Shown here: positions 6,824 to 13,315 of the stretch, piece by piece
Layout: each line of letters opens with the position of its first letter
Position numbering within the stretch: the stretch's first letter is position 1
NCBI GenBank assembly: GCA_014360745.1
Contig: JACIWY010000055.1
Location: 1-13,315 of the forward strand
Length of the DNA stretch: 13,315 nucleotides
From: Chloroflexota bacterium
GTDB lineage: Bacteria; Chloroflexota; Anaerolineae; UBA1429
Direction of reading: 5' to 3'
The notes under the pieces: generated by a model
Told to the model about the DNA's origin: nothing
What the model saw: the letters and a program-made list of their open reading frames with translations, nothing else
The model's database searches: none
Position numbers and translations under genes: made by a program

Positions 6824-9801
6824 TTGTGAACGCCGCTCACGAGCCTGCACGTGCGAAGCGAGCCCTATCGGGCCGGCGAGACTTTGAGGCCTGGGGTGCA
6901 TTCCTGGCCTTGGGGCTCTATCTTAGCCGCATGATCGCCGAATCGTCCTCCAACCCCTGGCGTCTGCGCTATCTCTTGGCGTTACTCGTCGGGAGCCTGG
7001 CCGTCGCCTACCTTCCGGTTCGGGCTTGGCAGCGACGCGGGATCCGGCTCTGGCCCTTATGGCTCACTTTGCTCTATGTGTTTTGGCCTTGGGCGGCGCC
7101 ACATTGGGGCCTGAGGGTCGGCCTGCTGGCTTTGACAGCGTTGTGGCTGGGCAACTCGCCATGGCGTTTACCCAACGTCCCCTGGCCAGAGGCTTTGGCC
7201 TTTCTTGCCGGCTTGACGCTCTATGTCATCACGTTGGCCCCTTCAGTGTTGCCGGCGGATAGCGGCGAGTTTCAATTAGTGGCCCAGGTATTGGGCATTG
7301 CCCATCCGCCTGGCTATCCGCTCTACACCTTGCTTGGCAAGCTCTTTACGTTCCTGCCCGTGGGCGATCCGGCCTATCGGGTCAACTTGTTGAGTGCGTT
7401 CCTCGGCGCGCTGACATTGGGCGTGATCGTGCGTAGCGCGCGCCGGCAGACGGGCTCGGCGTCCGCCGGGCTCGTGGCGGCGGCCTTTCTCGGCCTGGCC
7501 CCCACCTTTTGGGCGCAGAGCACCACAGCCAACATTCGCAGCCTGACGGCCCTTGGCACGGCCCTCTGCCTGGCGTGGCTTTTGCGCTGGGGGCAAACTC
7601 GCTCATCGCGCGACCTGGCCCTCTTTGCTGCTTGCTTTGGCCTGGCCGTTGGCCATCATGCCTCTCTCGCCTTGCTGGCGCCGGCGATGGTAGCCTATTT
7701 GGCATTTTGTGATCCCCGCCTGTTCACGCAACCTCGGCGTTGGCCGGTGCCTCTGGGCGCTTTTGCGGCCTCGTTGCTGGTGTGGCTCTACCTGCCTATC
7801 CGCAGTAGGCTGGGCGCGCCCTTTAACCCGGCGCCGATTCGCACCTGGGTCGATTTCGTGGAGCACGTGACCGCCGCCGGATTCCGAGGGGACATGTTCC
7901 ACTACCGCACTTGGCCCGCCCTGGGCGGGCGTTTTGTCGTATGGCTTGATATTTTGCGGTTGCAGTTTGGCCCGATGGCCCCTGTGGCCTTGGCCGGCGC
8001 TCTTCCCTTGGTGCTGCGTCGCCCGCGAGAGGCGGGATTGCTGCTCGGCGTCTGGGCGTTGAACACCTTGGCTGCCATGACCTACCGCGCCCCGCAGACC
8101 ATCGAATACCTCCTGCCTTCCTACGTGGCCTTGGGCTTGTTGCTGGCCTTGGGCCTCGGGCGACTCGGCTCTGTGTTAGCCCGGCGACGTGGCCTTTATG
8201 CCTTGCTGATCGCTGCGCTATTCTGGGCGACGCTCTGGCGTGGCGCTTCTCACTATGCCAGCTTTCGCCTGCTTCACCGCGACACCTCCACGCGCGACTA
8301 TGTCGTGCCCATCTTGCGCGCCGCGCCTGAAGGCGCCCTGATTCTCGCCAACTGGCACTATGCCACCGCCTTTTGGTATGTGCAGCATGTGGAGGGATTG
8401 CGGCCCGACGTGGAGGTGCGCTATGTGTACCCCGAAGGGGCGACGCCCAATGAGGAGCTCTGGCTGCGGCGCATCGCCGCGGGGCTTGAGCAACGCCCGG
8501 TGATCGTCACCAACCGCTTCCCGGCTTTTCTTGAAAGCGGTTACCGCTGGATCCCCCTGGGGCGGGCCTGGCTCGTGCGTCGCGAGCCTTTGATGACGCC
8601 GCCCGGCTCGATCTGGGAAGCTCCCGCCCTTTTTGATGGGCACATCCGCCTCCTGGGCTATGCGCTGGACCGAGCCGACTTGAGCCCTGGGGATACCTTG
8701 CGGGTGACGGTCTATTGGCAGCCGTTGTCGGCTTTGGAGCGGGACTATTCCTCTTTCGTACAGCTCCTGGGAAGCCAAGGTATCGTAGGGCAAGGGGATA
8801 TTGTTCACCGCTCAAGCGAGTACCTCCCCGGCGAGGTGCTTGTCGATACCTATGACGTGTCGCTCTTGCTCCATACTTCCCCGGGCAGCTACCAGCTCAT
8901 CACCGGCTTTTATTACACGGCGGGCGATGGCTGGAAGCGATTGACGACCCAGGGCGGCGTCGATCATGCGCCGTTGACGACCGTCCAAGTGCAGCCCACA
9001 GCCGAGCTGCCTCCCAGCGGACGGCCCTTCCGGGCGCGTTTCGGCGGGGGGTGGGAGTTGCTGGGGATCGATCCCGATCGCAGCGTCCCTGATAGCATGC
9101 GATTTTACCTCCATTGGCGGCGTCGGCCCGGTGCCTCGGGGGCGTCGCCGGCAGCGGAAGGGGCCGTTGTGCGCCTTTGCGCCGAAGGCCACCTCTTGGG
9201 CCAAGCGACCTTACCGGCCCTGCCTATGGGGTGCGCGGCGACGGTGGTCATCGACCTGCCTGTGCACACAGGCGCGCTTAGTTTGGAGCTTGCCGGCATC
9301 GACGGCGGGGCCTACCCTCTGCTTGGACCCTGGAACCGGCCGCTCGGGGGGCTACCCCTGGATCCCCCCGCTGAGGGCGCGCGCTTTGTGCCTTTAGGCG
9401 GCAAGATCGCTTTGTTGGGCATCGACGGCATCCCGCCCTCCGTGCGCCAAGGGGAGACATTGCGGGCCAAGGCTCACTTTCTGGCCCTTCGGCCGTTGAC
9501 GGACGATTACTCCCTTTCCTTGGCCCTGGAGAGCTTCGATGGCGCCTGGCACTTGCGCGCTGATGGCACGCCGGCATTGGGGGCCCTGCCCACGCTCAAA
9601 TGGCTCAAGGGTTGGCGGGTGAACGACCTGCGCCCACTGTCCATTCCTCAGGATGCCCCTGAAATCCAAGGCATTGTGGCCTTGACGGCCTACGACGCCT
9701 TTACCGTCGAGCCGTTGCCGGTGTTGGATGAGCGGCTGGTGCGCCGGGGGCAAGGCACCCGTTTGGAATTGATGACGATTTCCCTCGCGCCGCAAGAGTG
9801 A
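6820..9801 (+). CDS. DUF2723 / TMEM260-like membrane protein with C-terminal beta modules
   Basis: The 993-residue product is a multi-pass membrane protein. An extra block of about 4 helices (residues 25-112) precedes the DUF2723 core at about 124. The core has the hallmark DSGEF (147-151), HPPGYPLY (162-169) and YRVNLLSAF (186-194), then GLAVGHHASLALLAPA (274-289) and YLPIRS (324-329), with roughly 12-14 helices in all up to about 474. Human TMEM260, of the same domain family, is a protein O-mannosyltransferase, so a GT-C enzyme using a lipid-linked sugar on the outer face of the membrane is the best guess. Residues about 475-590 form a soluble part. Three beta-rich modules follow at about 605-725, 735-845 and 855-990; the first (LLGYALDRADLSPGDTLRVT) and third (ALLGIDGIPPSVRQGETLR) look related. 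The ATG overlaps the upstream stop by 4 bases. Membrane topology and exact sugar or acceptor are not determined. Confidence 0.9.
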   Translation: MIVNAAHEPARAKRALSGRRDFEAWGAFLALGLYLSRMIAESSSNPWRLRYLLALLVGSLAVAYLPVRAWQRRGIRLWPLWLTLLYVFWPWAAPHWGLRVGLLALTALWLGNSPWRLPNVPWPEALAFLAGLTLYVITLAPSVLPADSGEFQLVAQVLGIAHPPGYPLYTLLGKLFTFLPVGDPAYRVNLLSAFLGALTLGVIVRSARRQTGSASAGLVAAAFLGLAPTFWAQSTTANIRSLTALGTALCLAWLLRWGQTRSSRDLALFAACFGLAVGHHASLALLAPAMVAYLAFCDPRLFTQPRRWPVPLGAFAASLLVWLYLPIRSRLGAPFNPAPIRTWVDFVEHVTAAGFRGDMFHYRTWPALGGRFVVWLDILRLQFGPMAPVALAGALPLVLRRPREAGLLLGVWALNTLAAMTYRAPQTIEYLLPSYVALGLLLALGLGRLGSVLARRRGLYALLIAALFWATLWRGASHYASFRLLHRDTSTRDYVVPILRAAPEGALILANWHYATAFWYVQHVEGLRPDVEVRYVYPEGATPNEELWLRRIAAGLEQRPVIVTNRFPAFLESGYRWIPLGRAWLVRREPLMTPPGSIWEAPALFDGHIRLLGYALDRADLSPGDTLRVTVYWQPLSALERDYSSFVQLLGSQGIVGQGDIVHRSSEYLPGEVLVDTYDVSLLLHTSPGSYQLITGFYYTAGDGWKRLTTQGGVDHAPLTTVQVQPTAELPPSGRPFRARFGGGWELLGIDPDRSVPDSMRFYLHWRRRPGASGASPAAEGAVVRLCAEGHLLGQATLPALPMGCAATVVIDLPVHTGALSLELAGIDGGAYPLLGPWNRPLGGLPLDPPAEGARFVPLGGKIALLGIDGIPPSVRQGETLRAKAHFLALRPLTDDYSLSLALESFDGAWHLRADGTPALGALPTLKWLKGWRVNDLRPLSIPQDAPEIQGIVALTAYDAFTVEPLPVLDERLVRRGQGTRLELMTISLAPQE

Positions 9802-9810
9802 ACACAAGCT

Positions 9811-9829
9811 CTTGCTGCCCGCAGGCAAG
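9811..9829 (+). repeat. Stem-loop after the DUF2723 gene
   Basis: CTTGCTGCCCGCAGGCAAG folds as CTTG-CTGC against GCAG-CAAG with a 2-base loop as written and one bulged G, starting 10 bases after the stop. No T-run follows, so it is not a standard intrinsic terminator. It also overlaps the -35 position of a TATAAT box. It may be a transcript-end or processing hairpin, or an operator. Confidence 0.45.
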
Positions 9830-9839
9830 CGTGTATAAT
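9812..9839 (+). promoter_or_regulatory. Candidate internal promoter before the flippase gene
   Basis: A perfect TATAAT (9834-9839) lies 32 bases after the DUF2723 stop. The best -35 is TTGCTG (9812-9817), 16 bases upstream and only 3 of 6 to consensus. It lies inside the stem-loop. Initiation would fall at about 9846, close to the first candidate start codon at 9853. Confidence 0.45.
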
Positions 9840-9852
9840 CTCAATTGTATGG

Positions 9853-11400
9853 ATGGGTCGGGCATCTCGAGAAAATCGACCCTCAGGACGGATACCCCTG
9901 TCAAGACAGCGAACCCTCACCCGGATATTCCACAAGTTCGATGGTATCGCGCAAGCGGGGCTTTTGCTACGCGTGGCCGGCCTAAAGGCGGGCCATGACC
10001 CGGCGGATCGGCCCGTCCCGGCGGAGCGCGAGCGAACCGTCTGGCGGCGCTTTGGCAAAAACTTTTCTTTGGGGTTTGGTGGATCGGCCCTCTCGTCGCT
10101 AATCGGCGTGGGGCGCACGGCGGTTATGACCAAAGTGCTCACGGTGGCCGACTTTGGGCGGGTATTGATCGTATTGAACCTGGCCCAATTCGCCCGCGTG
10201 GCCATCAGCGTGCGCGTGAACGATATGCTCTACCGTTTCATGCCCGAGTTCAAAGAGCAGAACGACCGCGCCGCCCTCCAGGGGTTGCTGATCCTCGCCC
10301 TATTGTTGAGCTTGGCCACAGGGTTGATCGTGGCCGGGGGGATGGTTGCCCTTGGGCCATGGATCGCGCAAACCTTTTACCGCGATGCTAACCTGGTGGG
10401 TCTATTCGGCATCTATGGTGTGGGGGCATTGTTCCTCAGCCTACAAGAGTTCTGCGGCACGATTCTGCGCCTGGAGGATGAATTCCCTTGGGTCATCGCT
10501 CCCCAGTTGTTGGGCAACCTGGTGAGGCTCGTGCTTTTGGCCACGTATTTGACCCTCGTCCATCCTTATCGGCTCGAGTGGGTGGTGGCCATCTTTGCGT
10601 TGGGGCTGGTTGTGGATGAGGTGCCGGCCATGTGGCGGGCTTTGGTGTTGATCGGGCCCTATCTTAAGGGCTGGACGCTACGCTCGGCGCGCGACGGTTT
10701 GCAGCGCCATTGGGGTGATATAGGCTCTACCTTGAGCCAGACGACCTTATCTGGCTATTTGCAGCTTACCTCGAACCCCGGCGATCAATTCGTGCTGGGG
10801 CTGCTCTCTACGCCGGAGGAGGTGGCCGTCTATGGCCTGGCCCAGCAACTTGTGCGGCCGGTGCGCACGCTGTTACGGCGCAATGTGCAATTGGCCGTGT
10901 CGCCCGAAACGGTGTCGCTGTGGGCTCAACAGCGATATCGGCAACTGGAGCGCATGGTGTGGCGCCTTCTGGTCATAGGGGGGCTGATAGGGGGCCTGGC
11001 TTTGATCGTGCTGATGCCCTTGGCGCGCTGGGGAGTGGTTTGGGTGGGCAAGCCCAAATATCTGCACTCATTGCCCGTGTTCTATGTCGTGTCGGCGGAA
11101 ACCGTGCTTTCGGTGGTGCTGATCGCCTTTTACTCTATAGGCTTGTGTATGGGCCTAATCAAGCGCCGCAACTTGGTCCTATTGGCCAGTGCTGTGGCGT
11201 TGGGCCTGGTGGCATTGACCGGCATGACGGCCTTCAAGATGGCCTCGGTGCAACTTGGGGGCACGTTGCTCATGGCCTTGTTCTTCGACTTGCCGGTGAT
11301 GCAGCGGTTGCATGGCCTCGCTCAGAAGCCACGCCCGCAGCAAAGGGCTGAAGAGTCGGCAACCGAGGGATCCGCGCTGGCCCGTGGAGAGGGTGGGTAA
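9853..11400 (+). CDS. Wzx/MATE-like polysaccharide flippase
   Basis: The product is up to 515 residues, a polytopic inner-membrane protein of the oligosaccharide flippase/MATE fold. Such proteins move lipid-linked oligosaccharides across the membrane. Hydrophobic segments cover about 74-95, 104-120, 143-165, 180-205, 212-235, 241-256, 370-390, 403-432 and 440-480, with further helices around 290-350, consistent with about 12-14 helices. The conserved-looking entry is WRRFGKNFSLGFGGSALSS (64-82). The tail after about 490 is polar (QKPRPQQRAEES). The start is uncertain: ATG 9853 lacks a ribosome site and could be leaderless, while TTG 9964 and GTG 9973 would remove a low-complexity N-terminus of about 40 residues but also have poor sites. 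It lies 51 bases after the DUF2723 gene on the same strand. The protein family is assigned from helix pattern and length, as no catalytic motif exists for this family. Confidence 0.82.
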   Translation: MGRASRENRPSGRIPLSRQRTLTRIFHKFDGIAQAGLLLRVAGLKAGHDPADRPVPAERERTVWRRFGKNFSLGFGGSALSSLIGVGRTAVMTKVLTVADFGRVLIVLNLAQFARVAISVRVNDMLYRFMPEFKEQNDRAALQGLLILALLLSLATGLIVAGGMVALGPWIAQTFYRDANLVGLFGIYGVGALFLSLQEFCGTILRLEDEFPWVIAPQLLGNLVRLVLLATYLTLVHPYRLEWVVAIFALGLVVDEVPAMWRALVLIGPYLKGWTLRSARDGLQRHWGDIGSTLSQTTLSGYLQLTSNPGDQFVLGLLSTPEEVAVYGLAQQLVRPVRTLLRRNVQLAVSPETVSLWAQQRYRQLERMVWRLLVIGGLIGGLALIVLMPLARWGVVWVGKPKYLHSLPVFYVVSAETVLSVVLIAFYSIGLCMGLIKRRNLVLLASAVALGLVALTGMTAFKMASVQLGGTLLMALFFDLPVMQRLHGLAQKPRPQQRAEESATEGSALARGEGG

Positions 11401-11423
11401 AAAGGTTAAATTCCGCGAGTGAA
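11401..11423. other. Convergent gap without a terminator
   Basis: Only 23 bases separate the flippase stop (TAA, 11398-11400) from the stop of the convergent gene (11426-11424). No hairpin with a T-run is visible in either direction, so the two transcripts probably run into each other's coding ends. Confidence 0.7.
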
Positions 11424-13016
11424 TCAGCCGGCAGGCCTGGATCGGCCCATGACGGTGCCCTGCGTAGGATGAAAGCCGGCAATATCGGTGCGTCCGTCAC
11501 CGTCGAGATCGGCCAAATCTCGCGGTGCGGATTGTTGGTCCGCCCAACCTCCGATAAAATCTTGAGACCATGGCCGCGGCTCGTCGAATTCCCCCCCGTT
11601 GGATACTCCAACCATGACGCCCAAATCCCTACGAATGCAGACGGCGTCGGCCAAGCCATCTCCCGTGACATCGGCCGCAAAGCAAGGCTGGACATTCTGG
11701 CTGGAGCTGGTCAGGGCGCTGGCCTGGTTCCACCAAATGGGTTGTTGGAACTTGGCGCCATCGGACAAGGCCACCTTGATGCCCCTTCCGGCAAAGAAAA
11801 CGATGGCGTCGGCCAGGCCATCGCCGTTGACATCGGCCAACGTGCGCGGATAGGCGTTTAGGCTGGGTTTGCAAAAGACGTTATACCGCCCCCACTTGAC
11901 CGGAGGCGCAAACCCCGAGCCGGTGGAGAGGGCGACCTTGATGCCGTTTCGGGGATGGAACAATACGGCATCGGCCCGCCCATCGCCATTCACGTCGGCG
12001 AGAAAGCGCGGGAAGCGGTCCTGGTCAGGCTTGCTAAAGGCGTTATAGCGTCCCCAATTGACCGGAGGCGCAAACCCCGAGCCGGTGGAGAGGGCGACCT
12101 TGATGGCGTATTTAGGGTGAAACAGCACGGCGTCGGCCAGGCCGTCGCCGTCGACATCGGCGAGGGCGCGGGTGAATTGGTTTTGATCGTTTTGCAGAAA
12201 CGCCTTGTGGCTGCCCCAAGATTGGGGCTCTTGGAAGCCGTTGCCGTCGGAAAGGGCCACGAGGAATCCTTCTTCAGGATGCAGCAGCACGGCATCGGCT
12301 CGCCCGTCGCCGTTCACGTCGCCAAAGAGCCGGGGATGGCTGTTCTGCGTGCCCTCGGCAAAGGCGGCGTAGGCGCCCCAGGCTGCGGCAGGCGCGAACT
12401 CGGCGCCAAAACCGGCCATGGTAAGATCCAAATGCTCGACACGCCCTTCGCCCCAGGCCGATGCTTGATCGGCCCAGATCGCGCCGATCTTGAAGCGTAT
12501 GGCCTGGCCATCCTCGCCGCCGGCCTGGTCGGGCTCTGCGGCAGGAATATCCAACACATAGACGGACGCGCCCTCATACATACCCGCCGAGATATTGGCT
12601 ATGGGGCGCCCTTCTATCCAGGCAGAGATGCGGATACCTTGAGGGACGTTCTGGCCATTGGCCAATACGTTGCCCCAGAAAGCGCTCGGCAGGCGCGGTG
12701 GGAAATTTTCTCCGGCACCAAGGGCGGCCGAGACGCCGGCGGGCGCTCGTGGGCCTTTCATCGGGGCGGGGGGCTCGTTCGGCGCAAACGTTTTAGGCGC
12801 GCCGTCCGGCTCGTGGGGGGCGGGCTCGACCACGGGGAGCACTTGTGGGTCGGGGCCGCCCGCCGGCGGGCGATGAGGATCTGCCCGCCCACCGCGCTGG
12901 GCGCTCACGAGCTGCCACGGCGTCAGTAACATCGAGACAATCAATACGACAAAAAGAATAAGGACAGTTCCGCGCTGTGCTGACCGAGATGACCAGCGTC
13001 TTCCCGCCTGAAACAT
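11424..13016 (-). CDS. Secreted protein with N-terminal beta domain and six VCBS/FG-GAP-like calcium repeats
   Basis: The 530-residue product has a signal peptide (MFQAGRRWSSRSAQRG then a hydrophobic core; likely cleavage after VSA39; no lipobox Cys). Residues 41-105 are Pro-rich and low-complexity. Residues about 106-205 form a beta domain (PSAFWGNVLANGQNVPQGIRISAWIEG ... GQAIRFKIG) of a type I recall in Chloroflexi surface proteins. Six repeats follow with DxNGDGxxD-like loops starting at residues 233, 287, 341, 395, 449 and 503, exactly 54 residues apart. They resemble FG-GAP/VCBS blades, which bind calcium and fold as a beta-propeller. Nothing C-terminal anchors it. The frame is open to 13280, but the upstream 88 residues look non-coding. 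ATG 13016 has a purine-rich site (GGAGAAAGG, 13026-13034) and begins a good signal peptide. A surface adhesion or polysaccharide-binding role is inferred, not shown. Confidence 0.92.
   Translation of the reverse strand: MFQAGRRWSSRSAQRGTVLILFVVLIVSMLLTPWQLVSAQRGGRADPHRPPAGGPDPQVLPVVEPAPHEPDGAPKTFAPNEPPAPMKGPRAPAGVSAALGAGENFPPRLPSAFWGNVLANGQNVPQGIRISAWIEGRPIANISAGMYEGASVYVLDIPAAEPDQAGGEDGQAIRFKIGAIWADQASAWGEGRVEHLDLTMAGFGAEFAPAAAWGAYAAFAEGTQNSHPRLFGDVNGDGRADAVLLHPEEGFLVALSDGNGFQEPQSWGSHKAFLQNDQNQFTRALADVDGDGLADAVLFHPKYAIKVALSTGSGFAPPVNWGRYNAFSKPDQDRFPRFLADVNGDGRADAVLFHPRNGIKVALSTGSGFAPPVKWGRYNVFCKPSLNAYPRTLADVNGDGLADAIVFFAGRGIKVALSDGAKFQQPIWWNQASALTSSSQNVQPCFAADVTGDGLADAVCIRRDLGVMVGVSNGGEFDEPRPWSQDFIGGWADQQSAPRDLADLDGDGRTDIAGFHPTQGTVMGRSRPAG
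11896..11943. repeat. 48-base direct repeat, copy A
   Basis: These 48 bases are identical to 12058-12105, exactly 162 bases away (54 codons). They encode the same 16-residue part of two adjacent blades (around IKVALSTGSGFAPPV). Identity at every synonymous site points to recent duplication or gene conversion between blades. Confidence 0.95.
12058..12105. repeat. 48-base direct repeat, copy B
   Basis: This is identical to 11896-11943 and lies in the neighbouring repeat unit of the same gene. The sequence immediately beside the block is also similar but not identical. Confidence 0.95.
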
Positions 13017-13025
13017 GGTGATTTG

Positions 13026-13034
13026 CCTTTCTCC
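13026..13034 (-). promoter_or_regulatory. Ribosome binding site deciding the start of the repeat protein
   Basis: GGAGAAAGG on the minus strand ends 9 bases before ATG 13016-13014. Together with the signal peptide directly after it, this selects the 530-residue form over the longer open frame. Confidence 0.6.
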
Positions 13035-13079
13035 AACCTCTAGATACGTGCCTTTCTGGGAGCTCGGCCTATCGGGCAA

Positions 13080-13097
13080 CGACGATCTGGATCGTCG
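13080..13097. promoter_or_regulatory. Palindrome CGACGATC-N2-GATCGTCG, possible operator
   Basis: A perfect 8-base inverted repeat with a 2-base centre lies 64 bases upstream of the start of the repeat protein. If TACAAT at 13128-13123 is the -10, the palindrome falls in the early transcribed leader. Its short centre suits a dimeric DNA-binding protein better than an RNA hairpin. No regulator gene is visible to pair with it. Confidence 0.45.
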
Positions 13098-13315
13098 ACA
13101 AAGGCCGAGGGCTTCTGACGTTATTGTAGCGGATGGAGAAGGGGCATAGTGTAAAAATGGCATGAAGCCTTGGCTAAATCGTTCGTCAGCGGCCGCGGTG
13201 TCGATTTGTGCGCCGCGCTGGCCTGCATACAATGTCCAAAGTGCGCGCGGAGAGGTTCTCGTCATTGGTTTGGAAGCCAAGCTGCGGAGAGTGGCGCTAT
13301 GCCGAGATTCGTCCG

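Larger units (their letters stand above)
13017..13315. other. Upstream region of the repeat protein, apparently non-coding
   Basis: This 299-base stretch holds no convincing gene. It contains the ribosome site of the repeat protein, a palindrome (13080-13097) and a possible -10 box (minus-strand TACAAT, 13128-13123, 5 of 6 to TATAAT) without a good -35 at normal spacing. The open frame continuing to 13280 has no ribosome site and no recognisable sequence. Confidence 0.5.

Noticed and set aside
11881..12120. Short spaced repeats as a CRISPR array
   Set aside because: There are only two identical copies and they are in frame inside coding repeats 54 codons apart, so they are protein repeats.
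11955..12929. A 324-codon plus-strand open frame
   Set aside because: It lies antisense to the repeat protein gene, and its length follows from the repeated high-GC codons there. The minus strand has the signal peptide, conserved repeats and ribosome site.
13017..13280. An 88-residue N-terminal extension of the repeat protein
   Set aside because: The extension would put the signal peptide in the middle of the protein, has no ribosome site and no family-like sequence. The ATG at 13016 fits better.

Overview
The window looks like chromosomal DNA from a high-GC member of the Chloroflexota, probably Anaerolineae-like. This rests on protein style rather than a marker gene. The clues are a secreted protein with a Pro/Thr-rich linker, a DUF2723 protein with C-terminal beta modules, a VCBS/FG-GAP-like protein with an N-terminal domain familiar from Chloroflexi, and a small helical protein of a type I recall from that phylum. 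No rRNA, tRNA, CRISPR array, insertion sequence or phage gene was seen.

Left half (about 1-5510), all on the minus strand. In transcription order: a secreted, membrane-anchored protein with one beta domain and a Pro/Thr-rich linker (5508-4813); pth, peptidyl-tRNA hydrolase (4757-4143); mfd, transcription-repair coupling factor (4139-609), starting 3 bases after the pth stop; and, after a 179-base gap, a helical protein of unknown function that runs off the left edge (429-1). The pth-mfd pairing is also known from other bacteria.

Middle (5509-5653) is a divergent intergenic region. It holds a perfect 6-5-6 inverted repeat that overlaps a plausible minus-strand -10 element.

Right half, plus strand (5654-11400). 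A GT4-type glycosyltransferase overlaps by 4 bases (ATGA) a 993-residue DUF2723/TMEM260-like membrane protein. A Wzx/MATE-like polysaccharide flippase follows after a short gap that contains a stem-loop and a perfect TATAAT box. Together these suggest assembly, export and attachment of a surface glycan, possibly on secreted proteins.

Right end, minus strand (13016-11424). A secreted protein carries six calcium-loop repeats with an exact 54-residue period. It converges on the flippase gene with only 23 bases between the stop codons. Its upstream region has an 8-2-8 palindrome.

No clearly novel defence or mobile system was found. The best leads are the three-gene surface-glycan cluster, the subfamily features of its DUF2723 protein, and the regular repeats of the secreted protein.
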